From contig JAYKYS010000011.1 of assembly GCA_036924285.1 (NCBI GenBank), positions 8,122,001-8,186,000 on the forward strand: a stretch of DNA of 64,000 nt, given 5' to 3'. This document shows, piece by piece, positions 24,241-37,364 of this stretch. This DNA is from Asterella californica (taxonomy: Eukaryota > Streptophyta > Marchantiopsida > Marchantiales > Aytoniaceae). The notes under the pieces are model-generated. The model had not been told where the DNA came from and did no database searches. It saw only the letters and a list, made by a program, of their open reading frames with translations. How positions within the stretch are numbered: the stretch's first letter is position 1; each line of letters opens with the position of its first letter. The translations under genes were made by a program, and so were the position numbers.

Positions 24241-26586
24241 TTTTACACAACGTTTATCTGTTTATCGAGAACATAAAATGCAGTTGGATGTACAAACCCA
24301 TGGGGAAGGATATTATCAAGAGTATATTAAAATTACAACTAACACTGTTGGCATTTCTTCCACCGACTGCTGGATTTTCCATGCAGAATTGCTGCACAAC
24401 AGGTTCTAAAATTTGCAAATCGCTCGAATGGATGTCGAAAGCCAGCACAAGGACAGGATTTCGGTAAATGAAAGCTTTTCCTATTGTACCTCAAGGATAC
24501 GGTTAGACGTAGACACTTTGGCAAGGGTAGAGGGTAGAGCACAGGATGATCAAACCATATTGCTGGCTTTGGCATAGGCAAATGCAGTAGATTCGGCAAC
24601 GACTATTTCGTTCATTAGGTCTACGATGTGTTTATATTTGTCGGACTTTCAGGGTCCGAATGTTCCTGCAGCCGACGAAGTCTATTACTGCTATAGCCCT
24701 TAGCGATCGTGTGACGGTATGTTTAATCGATGGAGCAAGCCTTAGCACAAGTGCGTTATTCACTATCCTCGGCCTTACTAGGTTGATGACGTGGGTTAAT
24801 CGTATCGTCCCCCTCTCAGTGGTGTGCAGAATTCAGCTATCACAGCGCAGCTACTGGAACAACTCTGAGGAGGAAGCAAGGCATAACATCCAGCTATCAT
24901 ACTGTTTCTGCCAAGCGTGGTTTTGGACATAATTAGAGATCTACAAACTCTTTGTGGGAGCTAAGCCTATCTGCAGCAAACACTGTCAGCATATCCAAAC
25001 CACAACTGGAAGGCCGAGTTGGTCCATGCATGTATCCCATAGATTCCTCTTCGGTCTTGAATTCAGTCATCGCAGCTTGCAAGCACTCTAACGATCTCTT
25101 CCCAACGAAGTTTTAACTCTCTTTTATCTGTCCACCACGGGCATGATGAATATAGTGGGTTGTTAGTTCGGCGCGATTTGTCATGGGCTAGCAGCAGGTC
25201 AATAGAAGTTCGAGCTAGAACTGGGTTGGCACAAGTGTTTCTCAGAGCCGCAAAGCTCCTTGTTTCGTTACTTGGGACCTTGTTACATCGTTTGCTGACA
25301 TCTTTTCCTATCTTTTCCCATATCACTCCTCGGAGCATTATTACTGTTGTCAGGGGTAGAGCTAGGCTATGGTTTGCTGTGACCATATGAAACACCAATG
25401 AAGATGTTTCTGTCATGCTAGCCTGTATTCATCAGTTATTCATTCTGCCGAGTGTGCAAAAAGGCACCATATAGCTGCTCTCAAAACAAAAGTCCGGGAC
25501 AGTGTCCAACTGAGAAGTAACAGCGGTGTAAATTAGAGCCACAGTAACTCGGGAAATTGCCCTATACTGTACCTGTCCTATCAACCCAGCAGGACTCTTG
25601 ATTTGTCCTAACATAAAGCCTGATTAGCGTAAGTCGGTACTAAGCATGGGACAATTCCCCGTGAGCCGTCGACACTACCTTTTACCTGAATCTTCGTTAG
25701 GTCGTGAATCGTTTTCTTCAACAAAAGCGTCCAAGGGCTCTACGTAATCGCACCGGGACTATTAAGATTTATCTAGAGACAGATGAGAGTAGTCATTCCC
25801 AGAGCTCTGCTTCGCACCAACCGTTGCTCGGCAAAACATATTATGTTAAAACGTTACCTCGTCCCGTGATCTATAAGAATTCTAGGGCATATGGTTGGTT
25901 CACAGCAGTTCATGTGACTACTACACCAAACGCATGACAAATCCAGAAACTAACCGTTCATACATCCCCTGTAAACTTCAAAGCCGGACACCACCTTGAC
26001 AGGCGATATGGTCTTATTCGACAGTGTCGAAATAATGAATTAGGCACAAAGCCGCTTCTGAACTTTACAACTCTGATTTGAGAAAATCCTAGGACAATAA
26101 TATGGGAAGAGTGTTGGAAGGTCCCAGGGACTAGCATATGAACCGTCCAACAATGAATCACCGCAGCGTAGAAGAATGGTGGAAGCCGGACTTAGGTGGA
26201 CGTACAATTTTTGTACGCCACTAGGAGGAACATTAAGATCACAATGCTCTTACGGTGATCACTCCTTAGCATGGAACAGGTGGTACGTGAAGCAGGACTA
26301 AAAGCTCCCGCTGCACTTAGTCCGAGTCCGAATCTGTACATGACACATTTCACGCACTAGAGAACTCCCATGCTGAGATCCGAGATCAGAGCAGGAACTT
26401 TTTGGCTGAGCCAACCAGAATTACCAATCCACATCTCCTTGACTTGGAGATGCTCTGTCTGTCTACAGAGTGCCTGCTTTTCATAATGTACACTCTCTGA
26501 CCCTGGTTGTTGTGTGTGAAAGTTACTTACATGCTGGAAACGATGAACAACAATGAACCAACCTTCGAGAAGGAAAAGTGGGGATC
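24241..26586. other. Downstream flank of the helicase gene
   Basis: Composition is closer to the helicase gene than to the AT-rich DNA on its left, and the helicase 3' UTR should begin just below 26587. A 117-codon minus-strand frame at 25063-25416 (ending RWEEIVRVLASCDD) is open but has no recognised motif, and may be chance or a captured fragment. No other gene was seen. Confidence 0.35.
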
Positions 26587-29500
26587 TCAGCTGGAAGGCA
26601 GGCGGGATTTCAATAAGCCTGAAATTGACCACCCTTCAAACGCACATCGTACCTCCCCGTTGTGACGAATGTAGTACAATAGTTTCCGCAAGAACGAATT
26701 ACGACTAACTGTTGTACTGTCGCAGACTATGGCGACATGCTTGCGAGCTCTGGTGATAGCCACGTTCATGCGTCGATCGTCACCAAGAAAACCCACGACC
26801 CCCATTTTGTTGGATCTCACCTGCAGAAGTTCGTTCTCATTCCGTCAGAACAAACATGTAACGGCTTTGATTATGCAAAGTAACCGATGCATTCATGATG
26901 TTTGACACGGTTGCAACTGCTCAAGGAGTGGGAAAAAGGACAAGTGTCAACAGTAAATTCCTGAAGGATGTTCTGTGTCTCTCATGGGACTGAGGTCTCC
27001 GTAACTGTGATAAAACCGTTGCCCTAATTGGCAGTTCCCACATGAACAGAGAAGTGAGGCAAGTTCCGAGAAATCTACCATCGAGATGATTACTGCATCC
27101 GCTTCACGGCCTTGAAAGCTGTCGACACTTGCAATTTGCACGCCTTCCGCACCAGGTATACCTTCTGCTCGATCTCGCAGAAGCTGCACTTGAGCCAAAT
27201 ACGGGGATTGAACTGCGATATTTTCTGCTGCCACCCCTGAGTCATATTCCACGTTCGAAGTAGTTGTCAGAGACCCACTAGCAGTCAGGCAGAAATAAAA
27301 TCAAAGAGCTTCAAAGACCTGCCATACGTACCGGCGGAAAGGAGAGCTCTAATATGCTCCATCACAATATCCGCCTCCCCTTCATTGTAAAATGAACCCG
27401 TTCCAGCTGGATCCATGCACTCCTCACAGCCAGCTATGAGACTACCGTGGGCCAACCGGGTATCTAAAAGCAAAAGTGGGACCTGGGTAATCCAAGTTGG
27501 CTGCAACAAACAAACGGGGTCAGATTGACAACGTAACTGCCACAAAACTGCTGTTGAGTCATTGGACCAAATTGAAAATATCCATGAAACAGAGGATACG
27601 ATTGCAAGCAAAGTTACCTCAACTTCGGGGGAATGGCACAGAAGCCTTGATTTAACAGAAGGATGGGACTTCAGAAGACCTTTGTACATCTGTTGTGAAG
27701 ACCACTCTGATATCACTTTATGCATGCGATATTGGGTTGTCAGCATAGTACTTAAGATGCCCCCGTGAAGCCCAGATGCTCGCTCCATAAGAGACACTCC
27801 CAAGCCTCCTTCCATCGCTTGTCTGGAGAGAATTGTTGGAGCGAGCTGGCACTGATCTCCAGAGAGAACTGCTCGCGTACCAAGTAGGAGGGGAATCCAG
27901 CAAGAGGGCTCGATTGCCTGGCCCGCCTCGTCAATCACCACCAGCCCAAATGGTCCCCTCTGCCGCACAAGGTTATCTCCGGCACCAGTGTTAGTGCATA
28001 AAATGACCTGCGCTTGATTGAGAGTCTCATCAACTAGTTCTTTCTCCTTCTGCTTCAGCTGTCTCCCGACCTGCTTCAACATCTGTCTGATACCAACTTC
28101 CATCGATTCATCTCCCAAACACTGACGCAAGTCACTCCTCAAATCAGCTCGTCTTCTTCCAAGATCCCTCCGAAATCCAGCAAGGTTAGATTCAACAACA
28201 TGGCTAAGCGACCTCTCAACCACGGCAGGGGCAACTCGAGCAGGGTTACCCACCCGTACAACATTCACACCCGCTATAGCGAGCCTTTCCACAAGATTAT
28301 CAACAGCTGCGTTAGTGGGTGCGGTTGCTAAAACTTTCTCGCCTCTTGCTACTGCCTGCATCACAATTTCTACCACAACTTTTGTTTTCCCTGTTCCTGG
28401 TGGACCTTGAATGATGACAACCGGTCTTCGCTTGTCAAGACCAGTGTTGATAGCCCTGCGCTGAGATTCATCGAACTCGTCATCCAGTGTGGCCGTGACA
28501 GGAGACTCGCCGATGCCGCCTTGACTGAGCCAGTCAAGATCTGATTCTTCACCAAATAATGTCTCCACTATCGAAATCGCCGGGTTCCTCTTCTGCAAAC
28601 CCTCCTTCTGAAGCCTATCAAGAGCTCCACAATCACGCTGCGACAGCAACAAAACCGAGAATCAACTCAGCGGAATATCTTGTTGCCGTTGTAGCACGGA
28701 GATCCTTCCCCACTGTCACTAATTGCTGACGCATGTTAGAGAGGCTCACGCTCTGCAGACGCAGTTGGAGCTGATACTGTAGGCCGTCAATGACAGAAGA
28801 AAGGAAGGAGTGAGACACCAGGCAGCAAAACGACTTCAGGCGCAACGTCTTCGGTAAATTACCTGGTAAGTGGTGGCATCCGCAAGGTCACTGATACGGT
28901 CGACTCTCAAAGGCCTGCCAAATAGCCGAGAAAACGTGGGATCTCCGTAGCGAGCTTCGACTGCTACCGCTATAGTGCTTCCATCTTCCCCGAGACTGTA
29001 AACGGAACCTCGCATGCACTCTGTAGCCCCGGCCCCCTTGCGATCTGACACCCTCACACAAACCATATCCCCAGGAGAAATAGAAGTAGGAGGCAGTCGC
29101 TCCCCGCCTTTAGCAGCCAACGTCACCAGGTGCATTCCACCAAGACCTGAAAAATCAATAGCGGAATTCACTTTATTGGTCGAGCACATGACACCCTGGC
29201 TCTGTCAATCACTATACACGCTCATCAGTCTTCATCCTGCAGAGTTCACTGACAACTATCCATACAATCAAGAATTGAATATCAGAAACCAAGTTGCAGT
29301 AAGTTGTGCCGCAAGGTACATAATCAAACCTGTAGACGAACTAACTGCCATTAGATTCCGAATTGCATCATGAGCCTCAGGATGGAGATCCTCCTCTGCC
29401 AACAGCAGCTCGTCGGAAGTAATATTAGGATGAGGACTTCCCGCAGGGATGGAGTCCAGGGAGTGCTGCGTGGCTTCCAACTCCGCATCTCTCTCTATGC

Positions 29501-30930
29501 GCAGAAGCTCATACGCCTTTGCAACGAACTTGTCAATCCTTTCCTGAATAACCGCCATTTTATCTCTTGTGAGGCCCAATTCACCTTGCCTGAATCCGTA
29601 GGTTTTTCTTGTAGACTTTCGATGTCCATCTATGATCAAATTCAGAAAACATGTTATCATAATTTCACCTTTCGAAGAATTCAAGGGATCTTAAATTTCC
29701 AAACATCAGTTAAAAGACAGTACCATAAGGATTAGCATGTGTGTGAGAGGAAAACAGATGGGCGAGATGCCAAATACACTGAATCACAACCTAGACAACC
29801 GCAAACACGTGATGCCGAAACGACAGGAAAATCGCCCAAAGCAGATTCGAAAACACGTACCGATGGAACATGACGGAACAACGTTGCTAAGCACCTAAGT
29901 CAAGAAATGTGTCTGGAGGGCTGTATCGCTACCAAAAAGGATTTTCTTACTTGCGATGACTGGGAATACACGCGAATGGCGACAACAAAAGACTCGAGCG
30001 GGCTGAATTAGCGAGGTTTTTACCAGATTTGGCATGTTGCTTCAGAAGCTTCCAGGCATGAGTCTGCTGCCAATTCACCACTACCCCCCTACTCTGCAAC
30101 TCTTGCAGCGCTTCCCGGAGACCTCTCTGAAAATGGTCGAAAAGAGTTGGATAATGTGTACTTGCTTTGAGACATAATGCCTCCTGATGTAGAGGCATTG
30201 GATTTTCAGCAAGGTACGGTTGGGCCACAGCCACAAATGCTAATCCCGCTTGCTCCATTATCTCCTCGATCTCCTGTGTATCATCTTTCTCCTCTGCCTG
30301 CGTCACTCGGCTCACAAGGCCATGCATTCCCCTTGCAATCCACTTCATAACAAGTTTTCCTAAAACTCTTTTCCCCATTGGATCGCCATTTTGCCAACAA
30401 AGCTGCTGTAAATCCAAGGGTAGCTTCTTGTCTATGTCTTTTCCATCGTCGACCTGGGTAGAATCTGAGCAGGCGGCCTCCATAGGACTCTCCACGGCAA
30501 TCAGTTCTGCAGAAGAAGAAACAGCAGCTATACTTCCTCTAGTAGGAGATGATTCCACAGACTTGCTCTCGCTCTTAGTGCGTGAGCTTTTCCTCCTACG
30601 ACGTACTTTCTTCTGCACTTTCTCGGCAGATTCTGTTGGTCCAGCTTGTGTCGAGACGCACAGAGGCGCAGCTGGTCGAGCTGAAAACGGGGGCGACTGA
30701 GAGGACTCCACCACTGAGCGACTGCTGCTGCACGGCTGCTGCCTCAGCTTCAACCTCGACCATGACGGCTGCGCTAGGAGATTGCACCCAAAGAATCCCG
30801 ACGGTCCAACTATTGAGGTACTGAATTTCTCTAGACATTGAATTTGTCTACTTTCACTAGGAAGATGGGGCACTGCGCAGAAGAGAGTAACTCCGGGCAA
30901 GCACGTACTGGACGCCATAAACCGAGTCAT
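26587..30930 (-). CDS. SF1B (UPF1-like) DNA/RNA helicase of the SMUBP-2/IGHMBP2 type, probably organelle-targeted
   Basis: Seven exons on the minus strand join with consistent phases: 30930-30024, 29629-29330, 29146-28863, 28637-27618, 27500-27332, 27236-27079 and 26820-26587. They total 3072 nt, a 1023-residue ATP-dependent helicase. Motifs in order: Walker A GPPGTGKT (about residues 575-582); motif II VVIDEAG (about 731-737); [41 protein letters not shown], finished in the next exon by [20 protein letters not shown]. Upstream of the core is a helical region ([32 protein letters not shown]) and a conserved [20 protein letters not shown] segment. The first 60 or so residues are Ser-rich and poor in acids, and a KKVRRRRK patch follows further on. 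I infer a plastid or mitochondrial transit peptide, as in the plant SMUBP-2-like proteins this resembles. Introns are 95-394 bp, all GT..AG. The 117-bp intron 27501-27617 is in frame and stop-free. Function in nucleic-acid unwinding is from the family; the exact role is unknown. Confidence 0.92.
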
Positions 30931-32062
30931 GCAATTAGAGTCTCACCCAAACACGAGCGAAACTGAAACACAGAACCTCCCGCAGTGCAGATTGTCTCAG
31001 AGCAGTGTCACCCTCTGCGTGACGCTGTGAACGTGCTGCATTCTCCAGCCCATTCAAACTGTACGGACCGAACTGGACTTTTTATTCAACTAATAAGCAC
31101 GGGAAACGGCAGCTGCTCTTAACCTCTGCTCCCACTCCTACGCCTGCTTCCAAACTTTCTTGGTGCAGGAGCAAGGGGGAGAACAGAAATGACGGTATCT
31201 GCTAGTATCTGCTGGTATCTTCTTCAAAATCGCATCCCTTCCAACATTCGTGGCAACGCAGTCCATTCGCTTTTCTCACTCAGTCGCTCACAGGTTGGGC
31301 TCGAAATCGGACCACAATCGCACCAACCATCCCATCCAGACGCGATAACAGGCAGGGTGAGGGTGAGATGGCAATCACAAGAGCACAGAAAAAGATCTTC
31401 TGGTTTCTCTACGCGCTGTGTGGTGGAGGCTCGAAGGACGTGGAGGCTCGAAACTCCGCCATCGTGTACTTAGATTTTCCGCTCTTGTCCTTTTCCTCTA
31501 CGCAACTCCGCACTACATTCTTCTTCTTGCGCATGATCTTGACGCCATGCTCTTAGCTCCCTCCCTCCCTCCATCCCTCCTTCCTGCCGCTGTTCCACGC
31601 CGTGAGTTCACTCCTCATCTCCTTCTCGTGGTACAGTACTACCGCTGCAGAGCTCACCGATAGTTCATCGGATCCCTCCATGACCAGATAGCTGCTCAGC
31701 TTCGGCTTCGACCTCAGGTCAACTGTCGCGTTCAGAAGAGCTACGGGCCTTCCCGTCGGGAGCTACTTCCCGTCAGGAGCTCAAGGGAGGAGGACCCACT
31801 CAGGTTTGATGACCGAACTCCAAGGAACTCGGGGGTATTTTCAGAGGACGAGCAAACAGTCAAAAGGTTACTCAAATACCTTTTACCGGAAGGTACCGGC
31901 CTACTACCGGCATAGTCATACTACTGAAATCGTAATGATTACTGGTACTGGAAGTACTTTCACAAAGTGACCGGAGACTAGGTACACTGGTAACTGTAGT
32001 GTTTTTGGGGTTCTACGAATATCCTGGAAATTCCGGAAGTGCCGCAGTGAAGCCAGAAATTT
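30931..32062. other. Upstream flank of the helicase gene
   Basis: This is presumed promoter and 5' UTR of the helicase, followed by intergenic DNA. A pyrimidine-rich TCCCTCCC/CTTCC stretch lies at 31556-31590. Short plus-strand frames at 31189-31663 overlap each other in different frames and have no motif. Around 31740-31910 short inverted repeats occur (TTCCCGTCGGGA; TACCGGAAGGTACCGG). No TATA box was confidently placed. Confidence 0.4.
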
Positions 32063-32210
32063 GCTGATCACACCCCCAGAACGTTTCTTGCGTTTCATCA
32101 TACCTCTGAAAACATTCTATCGTTTGATCATACCCTTTACTGGCAAAGGGAAGTGGTACCAGTTAGAGACGATGTGACGTATGACACATCCATCCGCTCT
32201 GATGTATACC
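32063..32210. repeat. Direct repeat flanking the MULE region, left copy
   Basis: Matches 37203-37364 in the same orientation: TGATCACACCC, AACGTTTCTTGCG, GAAAACATTCTA, GTTTGATCATACCC, TTAGAGACGA and TCCGCT.TGATGTATAC are shared in order. The TGATCAYACC word also occurs in the terminal repeats of the MITE at 60.6-60.9 kb. Confidence 0.8.
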
Positions 32211-32399
32211 GAGTAATAGCAGGAGATTTAATTACAAGATCTTTTCGCAGATTGCATGATGTTCGAACTGTAAAAGTAATACTTCCCGAGATAGCACGAT
32301 TAGACAAAGCATGAAAGAGAGATAAGCATCCAGCGTCTTGCGAAACACAGTCACAATTTTGACTACTCTTAATAGAAAATGATAGAATTTCATCTATTT

Positions 32400-34740
32400 A
32401 TCGAATGTGATATGGACTGCGAGGAACAGTGCTTGGATAGACTGCATTTTGGAGATGAGGATGATTTATGCATAGATGCAGGCACATAGAACTTGGATGA
32501 TATTATTGTATTGGAGTGATGACGCAAGGAAATGTTAGATCCAAGAACCTCAGTCGCTTATTGCAAGACAAGTCATCGGAGGTGTTGCGTGCATCTGTCG
32601 GCAGAGTGATGTTCGAATCTAAATTTGAATCATTTGATATTTTAATTTTGCTGTGGACTGCTGGTGTTTTCTGAATAGTAGAGCTAGTAAAAAACTGACA
32701 AGTTTTCCAAACTACGAAGTGAGAGTTTGTCGATATGGAGAGAAAGCTCGTTGTCGAAAGAGTATAGATGAACGATCGATAGCGAGGAGTGTTAATGCTA
32801 GTAATGTCATCAACGAGTATCGAGGCAGTCAACCCCAGAGCTTTCACGAATTCATTCAACAACGTCGACAAATTGAAAGACGTGACAAAGCTACATGCAA
32901 TGCTCCATCTCAACTACGACCAAGAAAACCTTCGGCTGTTGTAGTGAGAGATTGAGATATCTCTCTACTGGGAGAACAATGTTTTATGGTGCACAGCCAC
33001 AGGCTGGTGAAATCACAAAGCCACGCAAATGGAGGATTAGAGCCCAACGGGAGAAGTTCAATGGACGAATATCGATTACAATTTACGAGTTAGAACACAG
33101 TTGCATATGTCACATGACATATTGGCACAGTCTTAAATCAAAGACGAAATTCTTAGCTAATTTTTTGTGCAACAAGGTTGCAATCGATCCTAATACTCTC
33201 ATTCATCATCTAATGAAAGAAATTTGAACTGGTTATAATAAGTGTGTCATAATATCAGGTGTGGATAAGTCATGAACTTTCACGTGACTGGCTTGAAAGT
33301 AACCAGACAACATCATTTCATTACATTTCTTTCATTTGTAAACGGATAAAAGATATCGATCCGTTGTGTGTTGTGGACTAGGACACTAAGAGTTGTAATC
33401 CACAAGTGTTCAGTAGATGTTTTGTATGTCCAAACGCAATGAGATCTGTTTTTGTCTTCTGTCAAAAAGTGATATGCTTGGATGCATGTCACAACAAAAG
33501 TAAAAAAATTTCTTGTCAAATCTTTCTAGCATCAGTCCTTGATGGTGGGCAATCATTCTTGCCTACGCGGTTGTTCTCCAAGAGGACACCTCAAATTAGA
33601 TTTGGTTCGTGGTCTTCTTCAAGAGTCTATATCCGAGATTGATAGTCCTAAGATTGTTATAATAATGATCGACAAAAAGACTTGGAGAGAGCAATAGCCA
33701 TGACATTTTCTATCGCCACCCACAGACAAAAAGTCCAAAAAGTAGTTGAGAAGTCTTTCTTATGTTGCCTTTACGCTCGTAATGGAGAAATGTAAGTATA
33801 ATCCTATGATATGCACTAGATTTGTTTTTTGTTTGCCGGACCTAGTTTTTATTTTTTGCATACCCTCGGATACTGAGCATTATTGTGTTTTGTTTTTAGT
33901 TATAATGAAGTGTTCCATAAGCTTGAAGTGACGGGAGAGAGGCAAGCAACTGACAGAATACTTGCGGGATATCAGACCGGAAAGGTATAACATGTGTGCA
34001 TTCCCGTTCCTACATTATGAAGAAGTCACGTCAAATACAATTGAGAGCATGAATAACGCTATGAAGCAACTCCGATAGAACGCACCATGGTGAATCTTGC
34101 TGGATCTTTGGTACCACATCATGCAGCAGTATACAAAGCGACGTATGCAACTCTGGGAGAAAACAAATTTTCTCACTAGTTTTGCTAAGTGGTGGTAAAT
34201 AGAGAACGAACATGTAGCCGAAGACTTCCTCTATTAGATTCTGAACCCGACCGAAGCTACTATCCGATGTCATGCTAGCGGAGTCAATCATGTTGTGAAC
34301 CATGGATTGAACGGGAGAGGAGCTTGCACTTGCTTGGAATACCCGGAAATGAGATGACCATGTGGTCACGTAATTGCATTTGATGGAGAACTTGGTGAGA
34401 ACTCTTCGACTCTGTTTGATAATATTTGATATAATTTATCACTATTTCTCATTTGCGTGCATCACTCTTTGTCTGCAATAGTGGTAGATGACTTTGAGTC
34501 TATATACGCATGTGGTCCTTCTCCTATCGTTAGATTCGAGAAATACATCGAGTTGTTCGGATAGACAATAACACACAAAGTTTTCAACATGTTGTTGTCA
34601 ACTCCACCACTGAAGGTCTTGTGTCCACATAAGAGATCTTCGAACAATTTTCCTTTGTCACATCTGAGGCAACTCATGCAGTGGAAACATAGTTTTCTGT
34701 TGAATCATGAACAAGCTCTTCATTCTCAATCGAGGAGTCA
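32400..34740 (+). pseudogene. Dead MULE (Mutator-like) transposase
   Basis: Broken plus-strand frames recover the order of a Mutator-like transposase. 32.6-33.0 kb is an N-terminal DNA-binding-type segment (FEVRVCRYGEKARC in one frame). Next comes YELEHSCICHMTYW and VAIDPNTLIHHLMKEI (33060-33230), then the first part of the DDE catalytic domain RSVFVFCQKVICLDACHNKS and FLASVLDGGQSFLPT (33430-33600). NDRQKDLERAIAMTF follows near 33690, and a SWIM-type zinc finger ACTCLEYPEMR*PCGHVIAF at about 34323-34384. The catalytic LDACH and the CxC..CxH ligands are visible, but stops and frameshifts, several at expected Trp codons, make it inactive. Terminal inverted repeats were not identified; direct repeats at 32.06 and 37.2 kb bracket the region. 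Confidence 0.72.
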
Positions 34741-35149
34741 TGTATCAAGAGGAGAAGAAGAATAGTTTCAACTCTGAATCTGGGTAGAAATGGACAATTG
34801 TCACGCTCAGGTCTTCCACGATGCTCACGATGTAAAATGATTGACTACAACTGACAAACTTATCCCGGTTCATTTGAGACCACCTCGGCATCTCAAGTGG
34901 TGACAGACGTGGACATAGGGAGTTCAATAGCATATCCTCGAATGAGGTCGAGGTTGTTCTCTCTGCATCAAGTATCTCATATGAAGCTAAAGCTTGATAG
35001 CATTTGCAAGTTCTGCTCTGAGTTCGGTTTAGGAGATGAAGCTAGACTAAATACGAGTCTCTTGGGTTTTCTGACAAGCTGTACTCTTTTGATTTCGACT
35101 ATGATTTTCAAATTAATAAATTATATTCTTTAAATGAGCGTTGTTCCTT
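34741..35149. other. No gene seen
   Basis: A short AT-rich stretch between the plus-strand MULE remnant and a minus-strand coding remnant. Short frames carry no motif. Confidence 0.4.
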
Positions 35150-36260
35150 GTGTCCTCCGTGATATTATGCTTCAACGTACCTCTGCATAATTGACTTCAT
35201 CTCACACTCCGACGGCGTGTTATAACTGTTATTTAGTTCAGTTCCTGACACCTCACGATAATATACTTCAACAACATTATCAACCAATTTTTTTGTCAAC
35301 TCTATATCATTGTACCATGTCACATTTACTGAAGCCGTACCTCTTCTAGTTGAGTTAATTATATTGTCATCTAATGCATCTGCTTCATTCCAAAGTGATA
35401 ACCAAGGTCATAGATTCACTTTGCTGGTATTCTTAGCAACAAATAGAAACAACAAGTTCTAATTCTGAATTCACCCATTCACGAATACTTGTGTGTGCGA
35501 ACCTTCAAAGTGAATTGAACAACTCATATTAACACCGAGAATCGATAGATCAATACAGCGTTCTCTTGTTCATTGTACATTTTTTGACTAGCTCAATCTC
35601 TCTGTTGTACTTGAAGTTATAAACGATCACACAATTTTAGTCCACAATCAAGATGCCAACTAATACAAAATGTCTAACACTGGACCTATGAAAGAACTTT
35701 CGAAGACTTCACAATACTCAATTCTGCAAGTGTGGGAACATGAATAAGACGTTTGAATTGCTTCTCTACTGCGGCATTCGAGTTTTGAGTTCACTCTAGA
35801 GCCCCATCTTACACTTGCTATGACATGCATCAATAGCAATATTTTGTTGACAAAATAAGAGAACATATCTACATGCACTTGGTGCAATGAAAGCTCCAAC
35901 AGAATGTGTTCAGGCTTTGATCTCAAGTATTTCATGTCACAACAGTTGGAGGATCAATCTTTGATATGCGTCTACACAATGAAAGAATGTAGTGGAAGAA
36001 AGATTTTTGTGAACCATCTAACCAGTCATGCTCTCGTCCACAATGACTCCAAGAAGCTTGCTTTTGGTACGTGGATCTCACCTCCTCAACCAAACGATTC
36101 ACAAGCCAATTCTAGTCGATCCATACTCTATTTTTCACTAGTGTGCTCCTCGTCAAATAGACAAATGAGTGAGATGTGTGTGCCTCAATTCACAAGTTGT
36201 GACAATGATTTGTCCACTATATCAATCATGTTGAGCTCAAACTTGCCGTAGACAAGGATT
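35150..36260 (-). pseudogene. Second decayed transposon-type coding segment, possibly MULE-like
   Basis: On the minus strand, frames linked by stops and shifts read KFELNMIDIVDKSLSQLVN, then HISLICLFDEEHTSEK*SMD and RLELACESFG*GGEIHVPK (36240-36060), then RYVLLFCQQNIAIDACHSKC (about 35870-35810). Much later comes SLWNEADALDDNIINSTRRG with TWYNDIELTKKLVDNVVEVY (35420-35200). The RYVLLFCQ..AIDACH block parallels the RSVFVFCQK..CLDACH block of the MULE at 33.4 kb, which is the only basis for the MULE suggestion. Several stops are again at likely Trp positions. The later block is unfamiliar to me and may belong to another element. Confidence 0.35.
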
Positions 36261-37202
36261 AGACACATCATCTTCTCGACTCTTGCCACTACCGTCTCAA
36301 AAAGTTGTTCGTCCAACCGACATATCTTACTTTTTCTCTCGTCTTACTATTCGGAGACCTCCACGGATGAGCGCTATTTTTGAACTCGCAGTTCGAGCAA
36401 CTGGAGCTCTGTATTTCTGAATTTGCTCATTATTCCTTCTCTTTGGATTTTGTATCTGGGTGAATTAGATGAACGAGCGTGGCTTATAATCTGAACGTTG
36501 CGAAAGTAGATGCGGTGCCATCTCGTCAAGATCAACTTCAACTGTGCTCTTTCGACATAGCTCCAAATCGACACGTCTGGACTCTACAATTTGACAATGT
36601 CTTCATCTTCTGATATGCACGACTAGGTAAGAAACTCCAACATTGTACACTCCAGTCGAACTTTTAAATGTATCAAAAACCTCATCTTTTCTAAGGCATC
36701 CGGCAGATTCACGAACTTGCTCTAGACTTCATCCTTCTAGATCGACAATGTCTTTCTCAGCCTCGTCCATCCCTTACCTCCACCTTTCAAACTCAGTGGT
36801 CCTGAATTCTTAGCTCTAGAACTGTTGCACGAGAAAATTCTGCATGTTACGGCTCGAGAAAAAGTATTGATCTTTGAACACTTCCGGCCGATCTTCATCA
36901 CTATCAAAAACTCATCCAAACGCCATATTATCCGGACTCAATAGAGCTTGAGAGCAAAGCACTATGGTCTAATGTTTGATCATGAATCTGGATGTTCTTG
37001 GAAGTCCATGGTCATTCGGGACAACTCGGATTACAAGTGATCATGTCAGCATGTCAACTCGACGGTGATTGACTAAAAAGGTTGCAATGCGTCAAAGGTG
37101 CGACTATACGAATTTCAAAGCTCAAGGGATATACCATGGTATGAATGTTTGAATACGGTGTGACCAAGCAAATTCTCCGTATGTGTTTTACTGCAGAGAT
37201 TG
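36261..37202. other. Intergenic/transposon-derived DNA without a supported gene
   Basis: Possible continuation of the minus-strand remnant (an SKEHS...RREKVRYVGWTNN-like text around 36300-36560), but too broken to annotate. The GTTTGAATACGGTGTGA word near 37148 recurs near 48420. Confidence 0.3.
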
Positions 37203-37364
37203 GCTTGATCATACCCTCAAAACGTTTCTTGCGCATGATCACACCCTTGAAAACATTCTACAGTTTGATCATACCCTTACTGGCAAAGAGCAGTGGTCCC
37301 GATTAGAGACGACATGTCGGATTGTGCATGTCCGCTCACAAGTCCCGTCCGCTTTGATGTATAC
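37203..37364. repeat. Direct repeat flanking the MULE region, right copy
   Basis: Partner of 32063-32210 in the same orientation, about 5.1 kb away. It contains three TGATCATACCC-type words in 70 bp. Confidence 0.8.

Noticed and set aside
27285..28652. A single 455-codon ORF as the helicase exon
   Set aside because: It runs through a 117-bp intron and past two splice sites; joining at 27618/27500 and 27332/27236 restores the family sequence and consistent phases.
31189..31663. Small plus-strand gene upstream of the helicase
   Set aside because: Three overlapping frames in different phases, low-complexity CT-rich text and no motif.
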